DNA of 64,000 nucleotides from Acephala macrosclerotiorum (lineage: Eukaryota; Ascomycota; Leotiomycetes; Helotiales; Mollisiaceae), in the NCBI GenBank assembly GCA_014904845.1, contig MU119207.1, positions 186,001 through 250,000 on the forward strand, in the 5' to 3' direction. Shown here one piece after another: positions 44,919 to 54,717 of this stretch. The notes under the pieces were generated by a model. The model saw only the letters and a list, made by a program, of their open reading frames with translations. It had not been told where the DNA came from and made no database searches. Position 1 is the stretch's first letter, and every line of letters starts with the position of its first letter. A program made the translations under genes and the position numbers.

Positions 44919-45734
44919 ATATATCACCATATAGAACGTCAATCTGATGCCATATTGTACCTCGTGTACTTGCTATCTCTCAGCCATGTCATGATATCTA
45001 TTCGTAAGGGGGCCTGGGGCAAGTCGACCTGTGATGAGACAAGCAAGAGAGCTGCTCCCTCTCAAACACTTTTCAGAAATGTGAAGTGAGCGAGTTGTGA
45101 GCTTCGCTCCTCTAAAAAGTCTGAGACGACAAGAACCAGTCCTCGATATTTTTCCTTCAGTCAACTTCCTTTTGATTTTTGCTCGTTTCCTCGTGTCGGT
45201 TTTCGTTTAACATGCTCAATATGCGGACACAAGGAAGGTCCCGACTCCCTAATTCTGTGTTTTTTTTGCTGATGCCGTTGCAGGTTCTTTCCTCCTATTC
45301 TGGGGATGTTGTGCTCGGAGTGTTGAGAAGTTTCTCCATCCGGCTCAAGCGGAATTCCTTTCTTGACTCTCTTCACACTCAGCTTCACTTTCATCTCTGG
45401 TACATTGTTGTCAATCGCCGCAAGCTAAAGACGCCTCCGATATGACGTTCTGCTTCCTTCTTGAAGTTGATTCATTGAAGTTGGGATGGGAATTGGAGTT
45501 GTGGTTCTGAAATTCTTTGGCTGAGCGGCTGCCTGTGGCCCTCTCGTCCCTGTTACGGCACTCCAGTCTTTTTGGTTCTTTTTGGACGGAGCCCAAGGCA
45601 AGACTCTCCTGTCGCTTTATTTGAGCCCATGATTTTGTTATTCCTCCGTTTGCAATTGCCCATCGCTTCGGCTGGCGGGGCATTTTCTCTGCTCTCTCCT
45701 GCGGGCACTAGGGATTTTTTTTGCGCGCTGCATT

Positions 45735-46392
45735 CCCCGATGATCCAAGCGAGGAGGGGAATTTCATCATATTTTGGATTTCACGAGTTGACGGTTGATG
45801 GAGGTTGGAAGTATGTCTTCGAGGTTGTTCCATAGAGTAGTTGATCTCGTTTCGGGTGGCGTTGCATTTTCCTTCACGATTTTCTTCACACCTACTGGAT
45901 TTATATTTTCTCCTTTCGTTTCCCCCATGATCGGAGCAGGGAGGGGAAATTTATGTCGTTACACCCTTCTGAATTTCTGGTTGATGAATGATGACGTTCA
46001 CGATCTCTAATACCTTCGAAGGTAACATCCATTCAGGGGCTTCAAATGTTCTCAAGCGAGAATTTTCCGTGCTCCATGACCTTACGAGATTATGAGTATG
46101 ATTGAACGGCCTGTCTTTGATATGTAGGGGATGGTGATATTGGCGACGTAAAAGTTTGCAGGGAGTTGGAATGGCGATGGATGAGGTGTTGGCAGCGGTG
46201 GATTGAGCGGGAGGTGATTTTTCACGACCTCACGAGATCCTGAGTATGATTGAACGGCCTGCTGAGGATGGCTATGTGAGCTTCTCCCCGATGATCCAAG
46301 TGAGGAGGGGAAATTTATGACGTTCACGACCTCATGAGATCATGAGCATGATTGAACGGCAGACAGTATGAATGAACGGCCTCTTCTTGACG
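45735..46392 (+). repeat. Interspersed repeats: CACGAGAT...TGATTGAACGGCC and GATCCAAGYGAGGAGGGGAA
   Basis: A 35-40-bp unit, ACGAGATYRTGAGTATGATTGAACGGCC, occurs near 46084, 46230, 46333 and partly 46363. A second unit, CCCGATGATCCAAGYGAGG followed by AGGGGAAWTT, occurs near 45737, 45926 and 46286. The two types alternate. Confidence 0.7.
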
Positions 46393-47448
46393 ACTCTGAT
46401 GATGTTCACGACTGACGACTCTTGCAAACGTGGAGCACAAGGTAGCAAGTCCTCTCTGGCAATGCGGAGGGAGGTTTGTCTTGTGCAGCTCGCCCGTCCC
46501 TGATGAATGATAAGTCCCCTTCTCCCTTCAATCGACTTCTAGGAGCTGACTTCTTCGCAGACTGTGATGCTGCGACTTGATGACTAACGGTGACTCGCTG
46601 GATGACTTTTTCTCTGTTCTTCATCCTTCCGGCCAAGGGCTTTGATTCTGAATTCGCGGGCTTGGCATTTGTTGTGTTCTTGGTGATTTCTGTTCTCTCG
46701 TTTGCGAGTTCCTGCTGTGAATTTGGCATTGCTGTTGGGCTGCCTTCAAGTAAGAGCCGTTCCCAAAGCCTCCTCTTCTCTCACTTCTCTGTCATCTTCC
46801 TGATTGCTAAGTTTTTCACTGGCATTTTCCTTCAAGTCCTTTTTTTTGATTCTCGGAAGATATGTGCAAGTCTGCAGTGCAGGATTGAAGCTGAACTACA
46901 AGCGCAGAGGCGCATTGTATCAAGTTTGGGGAAAGCGTTTCACAGTTTGTGGTGTACAGATTCTGCGTTCCGACGCAAAATTTGAGTATTTCCCTCCCAT
47001 ATTCGTTGAATACTCGCTAGCTGATTGTATAGATGTTCTGAAATGGGTGTAGGGCTGTTTCTGCGAGATTTGAAGTAAGTACATTCTATTCCATTGCCCT
47101 TGAATTCTCGCTGGCTAATGGTACAGATGTCTTCCAAAGACAGCCGACCACTTCGGTTAGATTGAAGTAAGTACCGCCCCTAAACCCCAATCCAGTGAAT
47201 ACATGCTGGCTGATGAAACAGGTACTTTGTACGAACTTCGAAGGTGATACAGGAGGACAGTAGTAAGTGTTTCTGCCAGATTTCGTCGTGCTGATCCGAT
47301 TCTTTCTCCCTCACGTCATTAACGTTGTTCTCGAGATGCAGAGTCTAAAAGGGAAGTCTTTCAACCTCCTTCCTCCTTGACTTCGTTGACAAGATCAAGC
47401 TGATCACATGTGTAGAAGAACCGTTGTTTCCTCGCGACGCAAGCCACC

Positions 47449-48290
47449 GATCGAGGCCCGAGACGACCGAAGCGAATGACGAAGCGAACGATTACGACGA
47501 CGAATCCTACGATGCAAACCTCCGAGGCCCGAGCGACCGAAACCGAAATCCGGAAGACACGACTGGCGGCCACTAGGCATAGTGGTTCAGGTCAAAGTTG
47601 GGTCTTCGAAGAGGAGGCACTCGTGAGTAAAGGGGAACGAGTGGCGGTCACCAGACTTGGTGATTCTGGTCAAACTCGCGTTCTCGAGGAGGATTGGTGA
47701 GCAGGGGGAACGGATGGCGACCACTGGGCTCAGTGGTTCTGGTCAAATCTGTGTCTCTGTGGAGGCGTGAGGAGTGGTGAGAAGCGGGGAGCGAATGGCG
47801 ACTACTAGACTTGGTAGTTCTGGTCAATTTCGTGTCCTTAGGGAGGAGTGTGTAGTGGTGAGTAGTGGGGAGCAGAGGGCGGCCGCTAGTCTTGGTGGTT
47901 CTGGTCAAATCTGTGTCCTTTGGTAGGAGCTGAGTGGCGAGGAACGAAAGGCAGCTACTAGTCTTAGTAGTCCTGGTCAAATCGTTTCCTTGAGGAGGAA
48001 AGGTGAGCAGCGAGGAACGATGGCGGCTGCCAGGCTTGGTGGTTCTGGTCAAGTCGTGTCCTTGAGGAGGAATAAAGGGGAACTTGAAGACTGGCCACCA
48101 ACCGAGGCCTGAATCGAAGCGAACGATAGCCACCGACCCGAGGCTCAAAGAGAGATAAATGATCATACAAGCCACCGAACGAGGCGCGAAGCGAACAGAA
48201 TGATCAGATCAAGCCACCGAACGAGGCAAATCGAATCTAACGAATAGACGAGCGAGCCACCGATCCGAGGCCTACGCGAACCGAGCCGAA
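47449..48290 (+). repeat. GCCACCGANCGAGGC tandem units flanking the hairpin array
   Basis: A unit of about 42 bp starting GCCACCGAWCGAGGC and containing GCGAAGCGAACG occurs once or twice at 47449-47545, left of the hairpin array. It recurs about five times at 48093-48290, right of it. It is CpG-rich, unlike its surroundings. Confidence 0.75.
47566..48085 (+). repeat. Seven-unit tandem array (about 73-82 bp) with a covarying hairpin
   Basis: Each unit reads TGGCGR, a 6-bp stem, a 4-base loop, the complementary stem, and then TTCTGGTCAAA. After variable sequence it contains a GGTGAGYAG-like motif and GGGGAACGA. Stems by unit are: CCACTA/TAGTGG (47570), TCACCA/TGGTGA (47648), CCACTG/CAGTGG (47721), CTACTA/TGGTAG (47802), CCGCTA/TGGTGG (47883), CTACTA/TAGTAG (47955) and CTGCCA/TGGTGG (48027). 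Loops are GGCA, GACT, GGCT, GACT, GTCT, GTCT and GGCT. Every stem pairs when G-T is allowed. The minus strand is open for 175 codons here with a repeated LTRTTK motif, an alternative reading. Confidence 0.85.
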
Positions 48291-48412
48291 CGATGTCGAG
48301 AAGCCGGAGAGAGAGAAAAGGGGGGGAGGTTGGCTGAGTCGGAGATAATGCTGGGGCTGCTAACGTTTTATAGGGAGCCATTCATGAGACCTGCCTTCAC
48401 GTGGCGAATGGC

Positions 48413-48460
48413 GTAAGTACCCAGAAGTCTGGCGAAACCAAAGCTCTCACCTATCCAAGG
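48413..48460 (+). other. Second copy of the hairpin-bearing predicted intron
   Basis: After GCTAACGTTTTATAG and a 39-nt exon candidate, a GTAAGTAC donor is followed by CCAGA-AG-TCTGG and GAAACCAAAGCTCTCAC, matching 43334-43380. The acceptor is less clear (CTATCCAAG). Confidence 0.5.
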
Positions 48461-48470
48461 CAAGTGCCTG

Positions 48471-48891
48471 TGGTGTCAAATAGCGGGGGAGGTTTTGCGT
48501 GATGTAAAGGTTAGAACTACTTTCAATGCAATGACACTATTCACTCGCATTTCTATCCACTGACACAAGTGACCCCGAGAACAAATCCCATAATGTGCGA
48601 AGAGGGCGTATAGCTGGTTGAAAACAATGTTCAAACAATGATCGTCCCTCCCTTCGCAGCAGTATTCAATGGCCAACCGGAAAACCTATGTAGCAATCGT
48701 AATCAGAATTTGATGTACATCCTTCAGTTTTTGAGGCCCGATGGTTGTGATGAAGCTTTGGCCTGATCCGTTCTGGCTGACTTAGAGATGTAGGATGCTC
48801 TTCTCGGATTGGGACATATTCCATGATACTGGACAAAATACAGCATCTGATATGTCTCCGTAGCCTCGAGAACCAGGAAGTGGACGGACAA
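48471..48891. other. Intergenic
   Basis: Between the non-coding locus and the 3' end of the MDR gene. Nothing recognised. Confidence 0.4.
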
Positions 48892-50178
48892 TCAAGGATC
48901 ACCAACCCTAGCAACCAACTTTACCCCACTCACCCTCCCATTCTTCAACTCCTCCATGCCGCCCAAAATACCCCCTAGCCCCCCTTCCAACATCTTAACC
49001 GGATGGCCCTTCACCACTCCCTCCTCCAACAACTTCTCACTGAAACTCATGAACCTCTTCCCAAGCTCGAAATCCTCAGGCACGGCATCCCATTTCTCTC
49101 CTTCGATCTCGAATTCTTCGCCGCTTATGGTGTAGGCTAGGAGGAACATATTTTGGACATCTTGACGGGGGAAGTCGATGCCCATGAGGTTTACGTAGAT
49201 TTTCTTGCCCAGGGGAGGAGAGGGGAGGGTTGAGATCGCTGAAGCACAAATCTTGGCTGAGGAAGGTGTGGCAATTGTGTCGAATACCAAAGTCAACTTG
49301 TTGTTCATCAAGGCGTTGATTTTGGCGCCGCAATTAGGATCGTGCTGGTTTTTGTCAGATTTTGATATTGCGAGGAAGGTAACGAGAGGAGAGGGAGAGG
49401 TACGTAGTCAAACACATGATCAGCACCCAAGTTCTTCAACAACTCGAAGTTATGCGGTGATGCCGTGGTGATGACCGTCAATCCCGACCTTGCTTCTCGT
49501 CAGCAACTCGACTCTTTTCATCATCTCAGCTCAAATATGACTTACAATTTGGCAAACTGAATAGCAAGCGTCCCAGTCGCTGAACTGCCTCCATAAATCA
49601 AAATAGGCGTTCCATTAACCTTCTTCTCAAGAGGAAGGGTAGGGAAAGGCAACTCGAGATGCTTATAAAACCCCAACCCAACGGTTCCAAGTCCACATGG
49701 TAACGTAGCTGCTTCTTCGAAAGAGAGATTGGGAGGGATGTGAGCGCACAGATCGCCTTTCATCAGAATGTAGTTCGCGAAGCAGCCATCTTCTGGTTCG
49801 AGATCATTCCCTATTTGCCTTTTCATCAACACGCATCCATCATCTCGAAAAGTGACATACAAGAGGAAGGGAGGAGGAGGGCAGAGAAGTGTGTACAGTA
49901 CCTCCATGAGAAAACCCAAACACCCGATCCCCTTTCTCAAACCTCTTCGTAACCTTACTCCCGACTTCAACGACTATCCCAGCAGCGTCACAACCAAGTA
50001 AGGAGTGTGTAGTTCCAGGTCTGAATTTCTCGTTGAGTGTTTGCCAGTCGGTCGGGTTGAGTGCTACAGCGATAGTTTTGACGAGGATGTATGAATCACG
50101 GAGACGGGGGATGGGGATTGTGGTTAGGGCAGCTTTGCCTACGGCCGTTTTAATGAGGCCGCGGTTTGGGAGAGACAT
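48892..50178 (-). CDS. Zinc-type alcohol dehydrogenase-like (MDR) oxidoreductase
   Basis: NAD(P)H-dependent medium-chain reductase of the quinone/enoyl-reductase branch. Exons 49902-50178, 49546-49810, 49404-49488 and 48892-49344 join to 359 residues. The start MSLPNRGLIKTAVGKAALTT is followed by the GroES-like domain (VALNPTDWQTLNEKF, SLLGCDAAGIVVEVGS, KGDRVFGFSHGG), then AATLPCGLGTVGLGFYKHL. The nucleotide-binding domain has ILIYGGSSATGTLAIQFAKL, an ATGxxA-type dinucleotide loop, and LTVITTAS. The C terminus carries VKGHPVKMLEGGLGGILGGM, common to fungal trans-acting enoyl reductases such as LovC-like proteins. Structural-zinc cysteines are absent. The substrate is unknown and no polyketide synthase lies in the window, so it may be a stand-alone enzyme. 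Confidence 0.88.
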
Positions 50179-50617
50179 GGTTGAAGGAGAGGAGAACAAA
50201 ATTGAAGGTGAAATGAGGAGAGAAGGAAACAATTCTTCTTTTCTAGAGGAAAGGCATGGGACTTAACACTTTTCGGAACTCAATGAGGGACTCGGAGTTC
50301 GGGATTTATTGTTGATAGTGTACTGTACAAGATTCTGTATCTGTAGGATGACTGAAGGACGATAAGCGCGGTTGTGAGTGCTGATTTCTAAGCAGCACAC
50401 GCTACTGCACATGATGTGCTTCAACTCTTCCGTCACGCCTCGCTCAAGGAAATCAGCTGTTCAATCTCTCTAGGTGGAGAAGGCTGATGTGTAGGGTTTC
50501 ATACATGATTCTGACTCTCTTTATCACAGTAGTGACATCTCCAGATGCGGGGTCCAGAACATCCCACGTGACCCAGGGCATCGAACAAATAGGTTTCCCC
50601 CGCATCCATTCTCATCC
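50179..50617. other. Intergenic: MDR promoter and F-box gene 3' flank
   Basis: About 440 bp. No distinct feature. Confidence 0.4.
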
Positions 50618-52551
50618 TCACAACGAAAGCCGACTGAGTAACAGATTCTCTGCCCGGAGAGTTCCCTCCTGTCGATCCTTCTCTTTTTGGCCATAGCTGT
50701 AACGAATGTCCTGCTTGATGATGCCGATTGGACCTGTTTCCTGGGCATATATCTCGACCTTCAGGCTGATGCTGCAATTGTCCGCCATCTGTTGAAGGTG
50801 GGTGACATCGGGCTTCACATGAGACAGTCCTAAGATTCCAGTGAGAGAGAATCCGAGGTGTTCATCAAGGATGATCCGAAGTGATTCCAGGTTTGGCACT
50901 CTGTTTCGCTGTTCTCTTTCCTCCAGAAGTCCACGAACGTGGAGCAGGGTATTTCTCGAGGCTTGTCGTAAAGTCAGACGCTTGATGCAAGCAGGGAGAA
51001 GGTCTACCATGGGAGAAATTCGGGGGTCAAGTGTGGTCCTGTTTCCGTTGTAGTCGAGTCCTGTATCAACCTATCCATTCAATCAGTACATGTCTTCCGT
51101 AAATTCTTCGTGAGCTTCAAAAGACGCCAACTCCTGAACCCTCATAAGAAAAAAAATAGAAACTTACCCATTCATCGAAGGCGATCACGTCAATTTCCTC
51201 GAGGCACTGGAACATTGTGAGTGGCTGTATTTTCTGACTGGCATCCTGGTAGCAATATCGAGAAGTCGTAGGCTTTAGACACAGATATTTCAAAGAAGAC
51301 TTGACGTTGGACAAAGACTCGACTATACGGTTCAAGATGTACCCGTCGCTGGGTACGCCTGATTCGATTTTTTTGAATGAGAAGCGTTCGAGTGCTGGAA
51401 AGCAGTGCAGAAACTCCACGAAGTAGTCAAAGTGCATGCATTCTAGTCGAAGTTCGACTTCAACAACAGCAGGTAGCCTGAGTTTCTTATTATCGGACTG
51501 GGACAACATGAACCCATTTAAGATGACTTTCTTGACAGTTGATAGTCTTCCGAATAGTCCAAAGTCCTGGTCATAGTGGGAACTTCGAGATGTGATATCG
51601 TAAGTGACAGGTTCGACCGATATGGTTTCCAAATGTTGGAGGAATGGGGCCTTCGGGTCCGACAAGGCCTTGCGAACGACTTTGGTGATAAAGTGGAAAG
51701 GTGCCTTGGAGCCCCTAAAATGGTGAGTATACTGACCGTGTATACACAGCGATAAGTGACGGAGTTGAGGTAGCAGCAGCATGGCAATGGCTACCGCACT
51801 GTCCTTATCGAAATCGACATATTTGCGTTCTTCTGTCTTTTCCAAATCCTTAGGGGCAATTTTTCCATCTACGGTGGCAAGAGCTATCTGGAGATTTGTT
51901 ACTGCCGTATCGCTGAAGGTGGTGACAAGAGTATCGATTGGCATCTTCCATTCGCAATTGACCATAGCGTCGAACCGCAAGACGTGTTGGGCTAATTCGG
52001 GGCGACTAAGAATGGTTCGGATGAACTTGGTACATTGAGAAGGTCTGAATTCGAAGCTTATTAAGAAGTTAGAATCGTTTTGCCGAAGCATGTCTGTGGG
52101 GAGTTGGCACGTACAATGAAGAATACAGGATTGGCTCAGCGATTGCCTTCATTCGCTTGTTGCAAAGTGATAGACTGCAGAGACCATGTATCCAAGTCGG
52201 GTCGCACCCATCATCAATGCGAGAAAGAATGGCTTTGTAGTCAAAGTCAAGGTTATTGCAATACTGGAAGATCTCCTTCAGCATCTCATTGGGGAGAGAT
52301 TCGAGAGATGCTCCGTTGTTCGCAGGCTCGAAGGACCAAGAAGACTTATTGATATGAGCTTCGATAGCCCTCTTGCGTTCGTCCTTCAAGCCTTTGGCAA
52401 AGAATTCCCATTCCTCATCGGTCGGAGGCTTGCAAAAGTTCTCGATGAATTGTGACTCGCTGGGCTTGAGATCCGACATGTAGAGTTGGGAATCATTCGG
52501 AGAGGAACCGCCGACAAGAAAACCGACGACAGGGAAACCGTAGAGAGACAT
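50618..52551 (-). CDS. F-box protein with leucine-rich C-terminal region
   Basis: Exons 52115-52551, 51168-52056 and 50618-51070 join in frame to 592 residues. The F-box-like motif is at about residues 80-125: ASLESLPNEMLKEIFQYCNN, then WIHGLCSLSLCNKRMKAIAE and PILYSS, as in fungal F-box proteins that recruit targets to SCF ubiquitin ligases. The rest is a leucine-rich series (LLLPQLRHLSLCI, LRLPAVVEVELRLECM, CIKRLTLRQASRNTLLHVRG, VPNLESLRIILDEHLGFSL) of the irregular LRR kind. The Skp1-binding role is inferred from the F-box and the substrate is unknown. The first 75 residues are charged and probably unstructured. Confidence 0.8.
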
Positions 52552-53016
52552 ACTCGAGGTTGATCGTCAGGTGTTCGCTTGCGCTTGTGTAAGGGGGTCG
52601 ATTGAGGAATTGTGATGTCGAGAGCAAAAGATGCTCAGTGATCAACGTCGTGTCGGCAGCGACGACGACGTGCTCGGTTTCGATTTCGTGGGGAGTTTGA
52701 AAGATCGAACGACTGCGATTGCGGAAGGACGAGAGGTTGACGCGCTACGACGCGACAACCCCGTGACACGGACTTACCTCCTCCATCGCCGATCCTGTCG
52801 CATGAGCATTCTATTAGCATCTAAAAGGTCTTTGATCTCATGTGAAGAGGACAAAAAGAGGCTATGTTTAAGATGATTTGTTTCAATTCATGCCTATTAT
52901 TATAACAACCAAGAACAAGCATATACCCACCCACTGACCAACTCCTTTCATCCCATCATCCCTCATCACTCATACCCCCTTCCCAAACCAAGAAAGAAGA
53001 ACTGACCAGCAGTCAT
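52552..53016. other. Intergenic: F-box gene promoter
   Basis: Short frames at 52631-52876 on both strands are CG-rich shadows. Nothing else seen. Confidence 0.4.
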
Positions 53017-54717
53017 CTAACAATTATACCTAACCCCTCTTCTACCAAGCTCCTTCCTCCCAACTGCCTCCTCGGGCCAAACCCAACCTCTCGCTCTCTT
53101 CGCCTCTCTCTTCTCCGCCAATTGAGGCTCAGGAATCCACTCATCTTTCGGCAAACACTTCCTTCTCGTCCCCTCTGCTGGAGCACCAATCTCTGACTTC
53201 CATGACACCTGGCCCGGTAGGACATCATCTTTCGCCAACATATGTAAGTACCACAACGCAACCAAAGCTGTCATCTTTCCCTTGGGTTGAGAAGCAGCAG
53301 GCTCATCCTCGCCTGGCAAAGAGAACGAACCCTCCACATCCTCGAAAGTTGATCTTTCAGGATCCGATTGAGTAGCAAGTTGAATAGTCTGGATCTCAAG
53401 GTACCCGAAATGAGGGACGTTTTCGCCACCATTGCGGACAACAACTAACTCAATCTCCGTCATGATGAATCCGTATCTGCATCCGTGTTCTCTCATCACT
53501 CTATGCAAATGTGCAAGGCCTCTGAGGTATTCGACCTTGCGATGATTGCCTTCGACTCTCATACCTGTGTTCCAGCGATCGAAAGACTTGACGAGTCCGA
53601 TTACGCGACCGAGTCCGCGGCCGTAGATGAGAGCGGAGGTGTCGTCTGTGTACGCGGATACGAAACTCGCGTCGTTGGCGGGGTTGGAACCTTTGGAGGC
53701 GGGGCGCATGGCGAGATGGCGTTGTCCGAGTGACAAGCTGAGAGCGGCGTTGAGTTTTGTGCCATAGAAAGAGTTATAGATGTTCATCAACTCTGCTTCG
53801 GTCTCAGGTTGGAGAGATGTCTTGGCCGGGATGGGGAACGTTATCGAGGGTAACGAGAGTGTGAGAAGGCTCTGCAGTCCTGGGATCGATTGGATGGTGG
53901 AGAGGGAGAAGGATGTCCAGGGGCGGATTTGGCGGATGTCCCACCAGAAGTGCTTGGTGCTACTGTCGCGGATGTGGATGTTGATTTGGCGGACCAAGGC
54001 TGGTGCGGGGTTGGGGGATGTGAGGTAGGTGAGGAGGGTACTGTTGTTGGTGTTGTCCATTGGCATTGTGTTCAAGCTCAAGTCATCGATGAGAATGCTG
54101 TTCTGCAGAGGCGATGGAGTGCGCTGAGGGACTGGAAAGTATGTTTGTGGGATGAAGTCTTGGGTTGTGGAGTTCGTCGCCGAGGGAATGTAGGTTGGCA
54201 TTTGGCGGTATGTTGGGAAGCCGTATTTCCCAATTGTCTGTCCATCGAGGAGGTCCACGCTCGAGGCGCGACGCTGCTCATTATTGTTGGTGAATGTAAT
54301 CGGCGAGCAAAGTGTAGACATTGAGCGAGTGTGAGAAGGAAAGTTGTCTGCCGTCGTGAAGGAGATTGACTCGGGGTTGGTATAGCTCCTGGTATGCGAC
54401 GGTCGGAACGTAGATGCCGCTTTGTTGGTCGGCATAGGAGACTTCTTGAATCTCTTGGGTGGAGAATGAATCTCTTGATCCTGAGGACGGATCTTGGGCA
54501 ACAACAAGGGACCATGTTGTCTGATGGGAGACCTGGCCGGAGTGGTCAATTGAGTGTTGATGGAGTCAGGTGACGACTCTTGCGAATACAGTGAAGAAGC
54601 GTGAGAGCTTGCGCGGCTGTGTCCCAATTGAAATGATGCATCGTTGAGAGCCTCCTCGAAAGAGAAGTGTGGAGGAGTAGTTGGATCGCCGAAGGAGAAC
54701 GAGTAGTCGAAGGACAT
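53017..54717 (-). CDS. Conserved ascomycete protein, possible PD-(D/E)XK nuclease-like C-terminal domain
   Basis: Uninterrupted frame of 566 residues. The first 230 are Ser/Thr/Pro/Asn-rich with a basic cluster (PPKRFKKSPMPTNK) that could be a nuclear localisation signal. A conserved-looking core starts at HFWWDIRQIRPWTSFSLSTI. The second half contains GRVIGLVKSFDRWNTGMRVE, LAHLHRVMREHGCRYGFIMT followed by EIELVVVRNG, FGYLEIQTIQL and MTALVALWYLHMLAKDDVLP. It ends with a basic AEKREAKRARGWVWPEEAVG stretch. The order RYGFI-(x)-E-LV, GYLEI and LALWYLHMLA recalls the fungal PD-(D/E)XK nuclease-like family (PF20516). This is memory-based and catalytic activity is uncertain. A small 5' UTR intron may lie at about 54728-54775. 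Confidence 0.65.
   Translation of the reverse strand: MSFDYSFSFGDPTTPPHFSFEEALNDASFQLGHSRASSHASSLYSQESSPDSINTQLTTPARSPIRQHGPLLLPKIRPQDQEIHSPPKRFKKSPMPTNKAASTFRPSHTRSYTNPESISFTTADNFPSHTRSMSTLCSPITFTNNNEQRRASSVDLLDGQTIGKYGFPTYRQMPTYIPSATNSTTQDFIPQTYFPVPQRTPSPLQNSILIDDLSLNTMPMDNTNNSTLLTYLTSPNPAPALVRQINIHIRDSSTKHFWWDIRQIRPWTSFSLSTIQSIPGLQSLLTLSLPSITFPIPAKTSLQPETEAELMNIYNSFYGTKLNAALSLSLGQRHLAMRPASKGSNPANDASFVSAYTDDTSALIYGRGLGRVIGLVKSFDRWNTGMRVEGNHRKVEYLRGLAHLHRVMREHGCRYGFIMTEIELVVVRNGGENVPHFGYLEIQTIQLATQSDPERSTFEDVEGSFSLPGEDEPAASQPKGKMTALVALWYLHMLAKDDVLPGQVSWKSEIGAPAEGTRRKCLPKDEWIPEPQLAEKREAKRARGWVWPEEAVGRKELGRRGVRYNC

Larger units (their letters stand above)
41100..48470 (+). ncRNA. Candidate spliced, repeat-rich long non-coding RNA locus
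   Basis: No frame in these 7.4 kb looks like a protein, but plus-strand splice signals are dense and correctly ordered. Clear cases are intron 42986-43037 (GTAAGTT...GCTAAC...CACAG), 43334-43396 (GTGAGTAC...CACTAAC...CTCCAG), 47075-47126 (GTAAGTAC...GGCTAATGGTACAG), 47167-47221 (GTAAGTAC...GGCTGATGAAACAG) and 47263-47341. They bound small exon candidates: 43293-43333 (41 nt), 43470-43503 (34), 47033-47074 (42), 47127-47166 (40), 47222-47262 (41) and 48374-48412 (39). Joining 47033-47074 to 47127-47166 gives stops in all three frames, so the product is non-coding. A C/T-rich leader precedes 41100. The extent, continuity and even the number of transcripts are inference; no RNA evidence is available. 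Confidence 0.4.

Noticed and set aside
47566..48085. Repeat array as a CRISPR
   Set aside because: The context is clearly eukaryotic, the between-repeat sequence is itself conserved, and unit length drifts. These are tandem repeats, not repeats with unique spacers.
47648..48175. Minus-strand 175-codon frame as a repeat protein gene
   Set aside because: It reads through the tandem array with LTRTTK repeats, but starts without a plausible promoter context, and coding does not explain the paired stem changes. I keep it as an alternative only.
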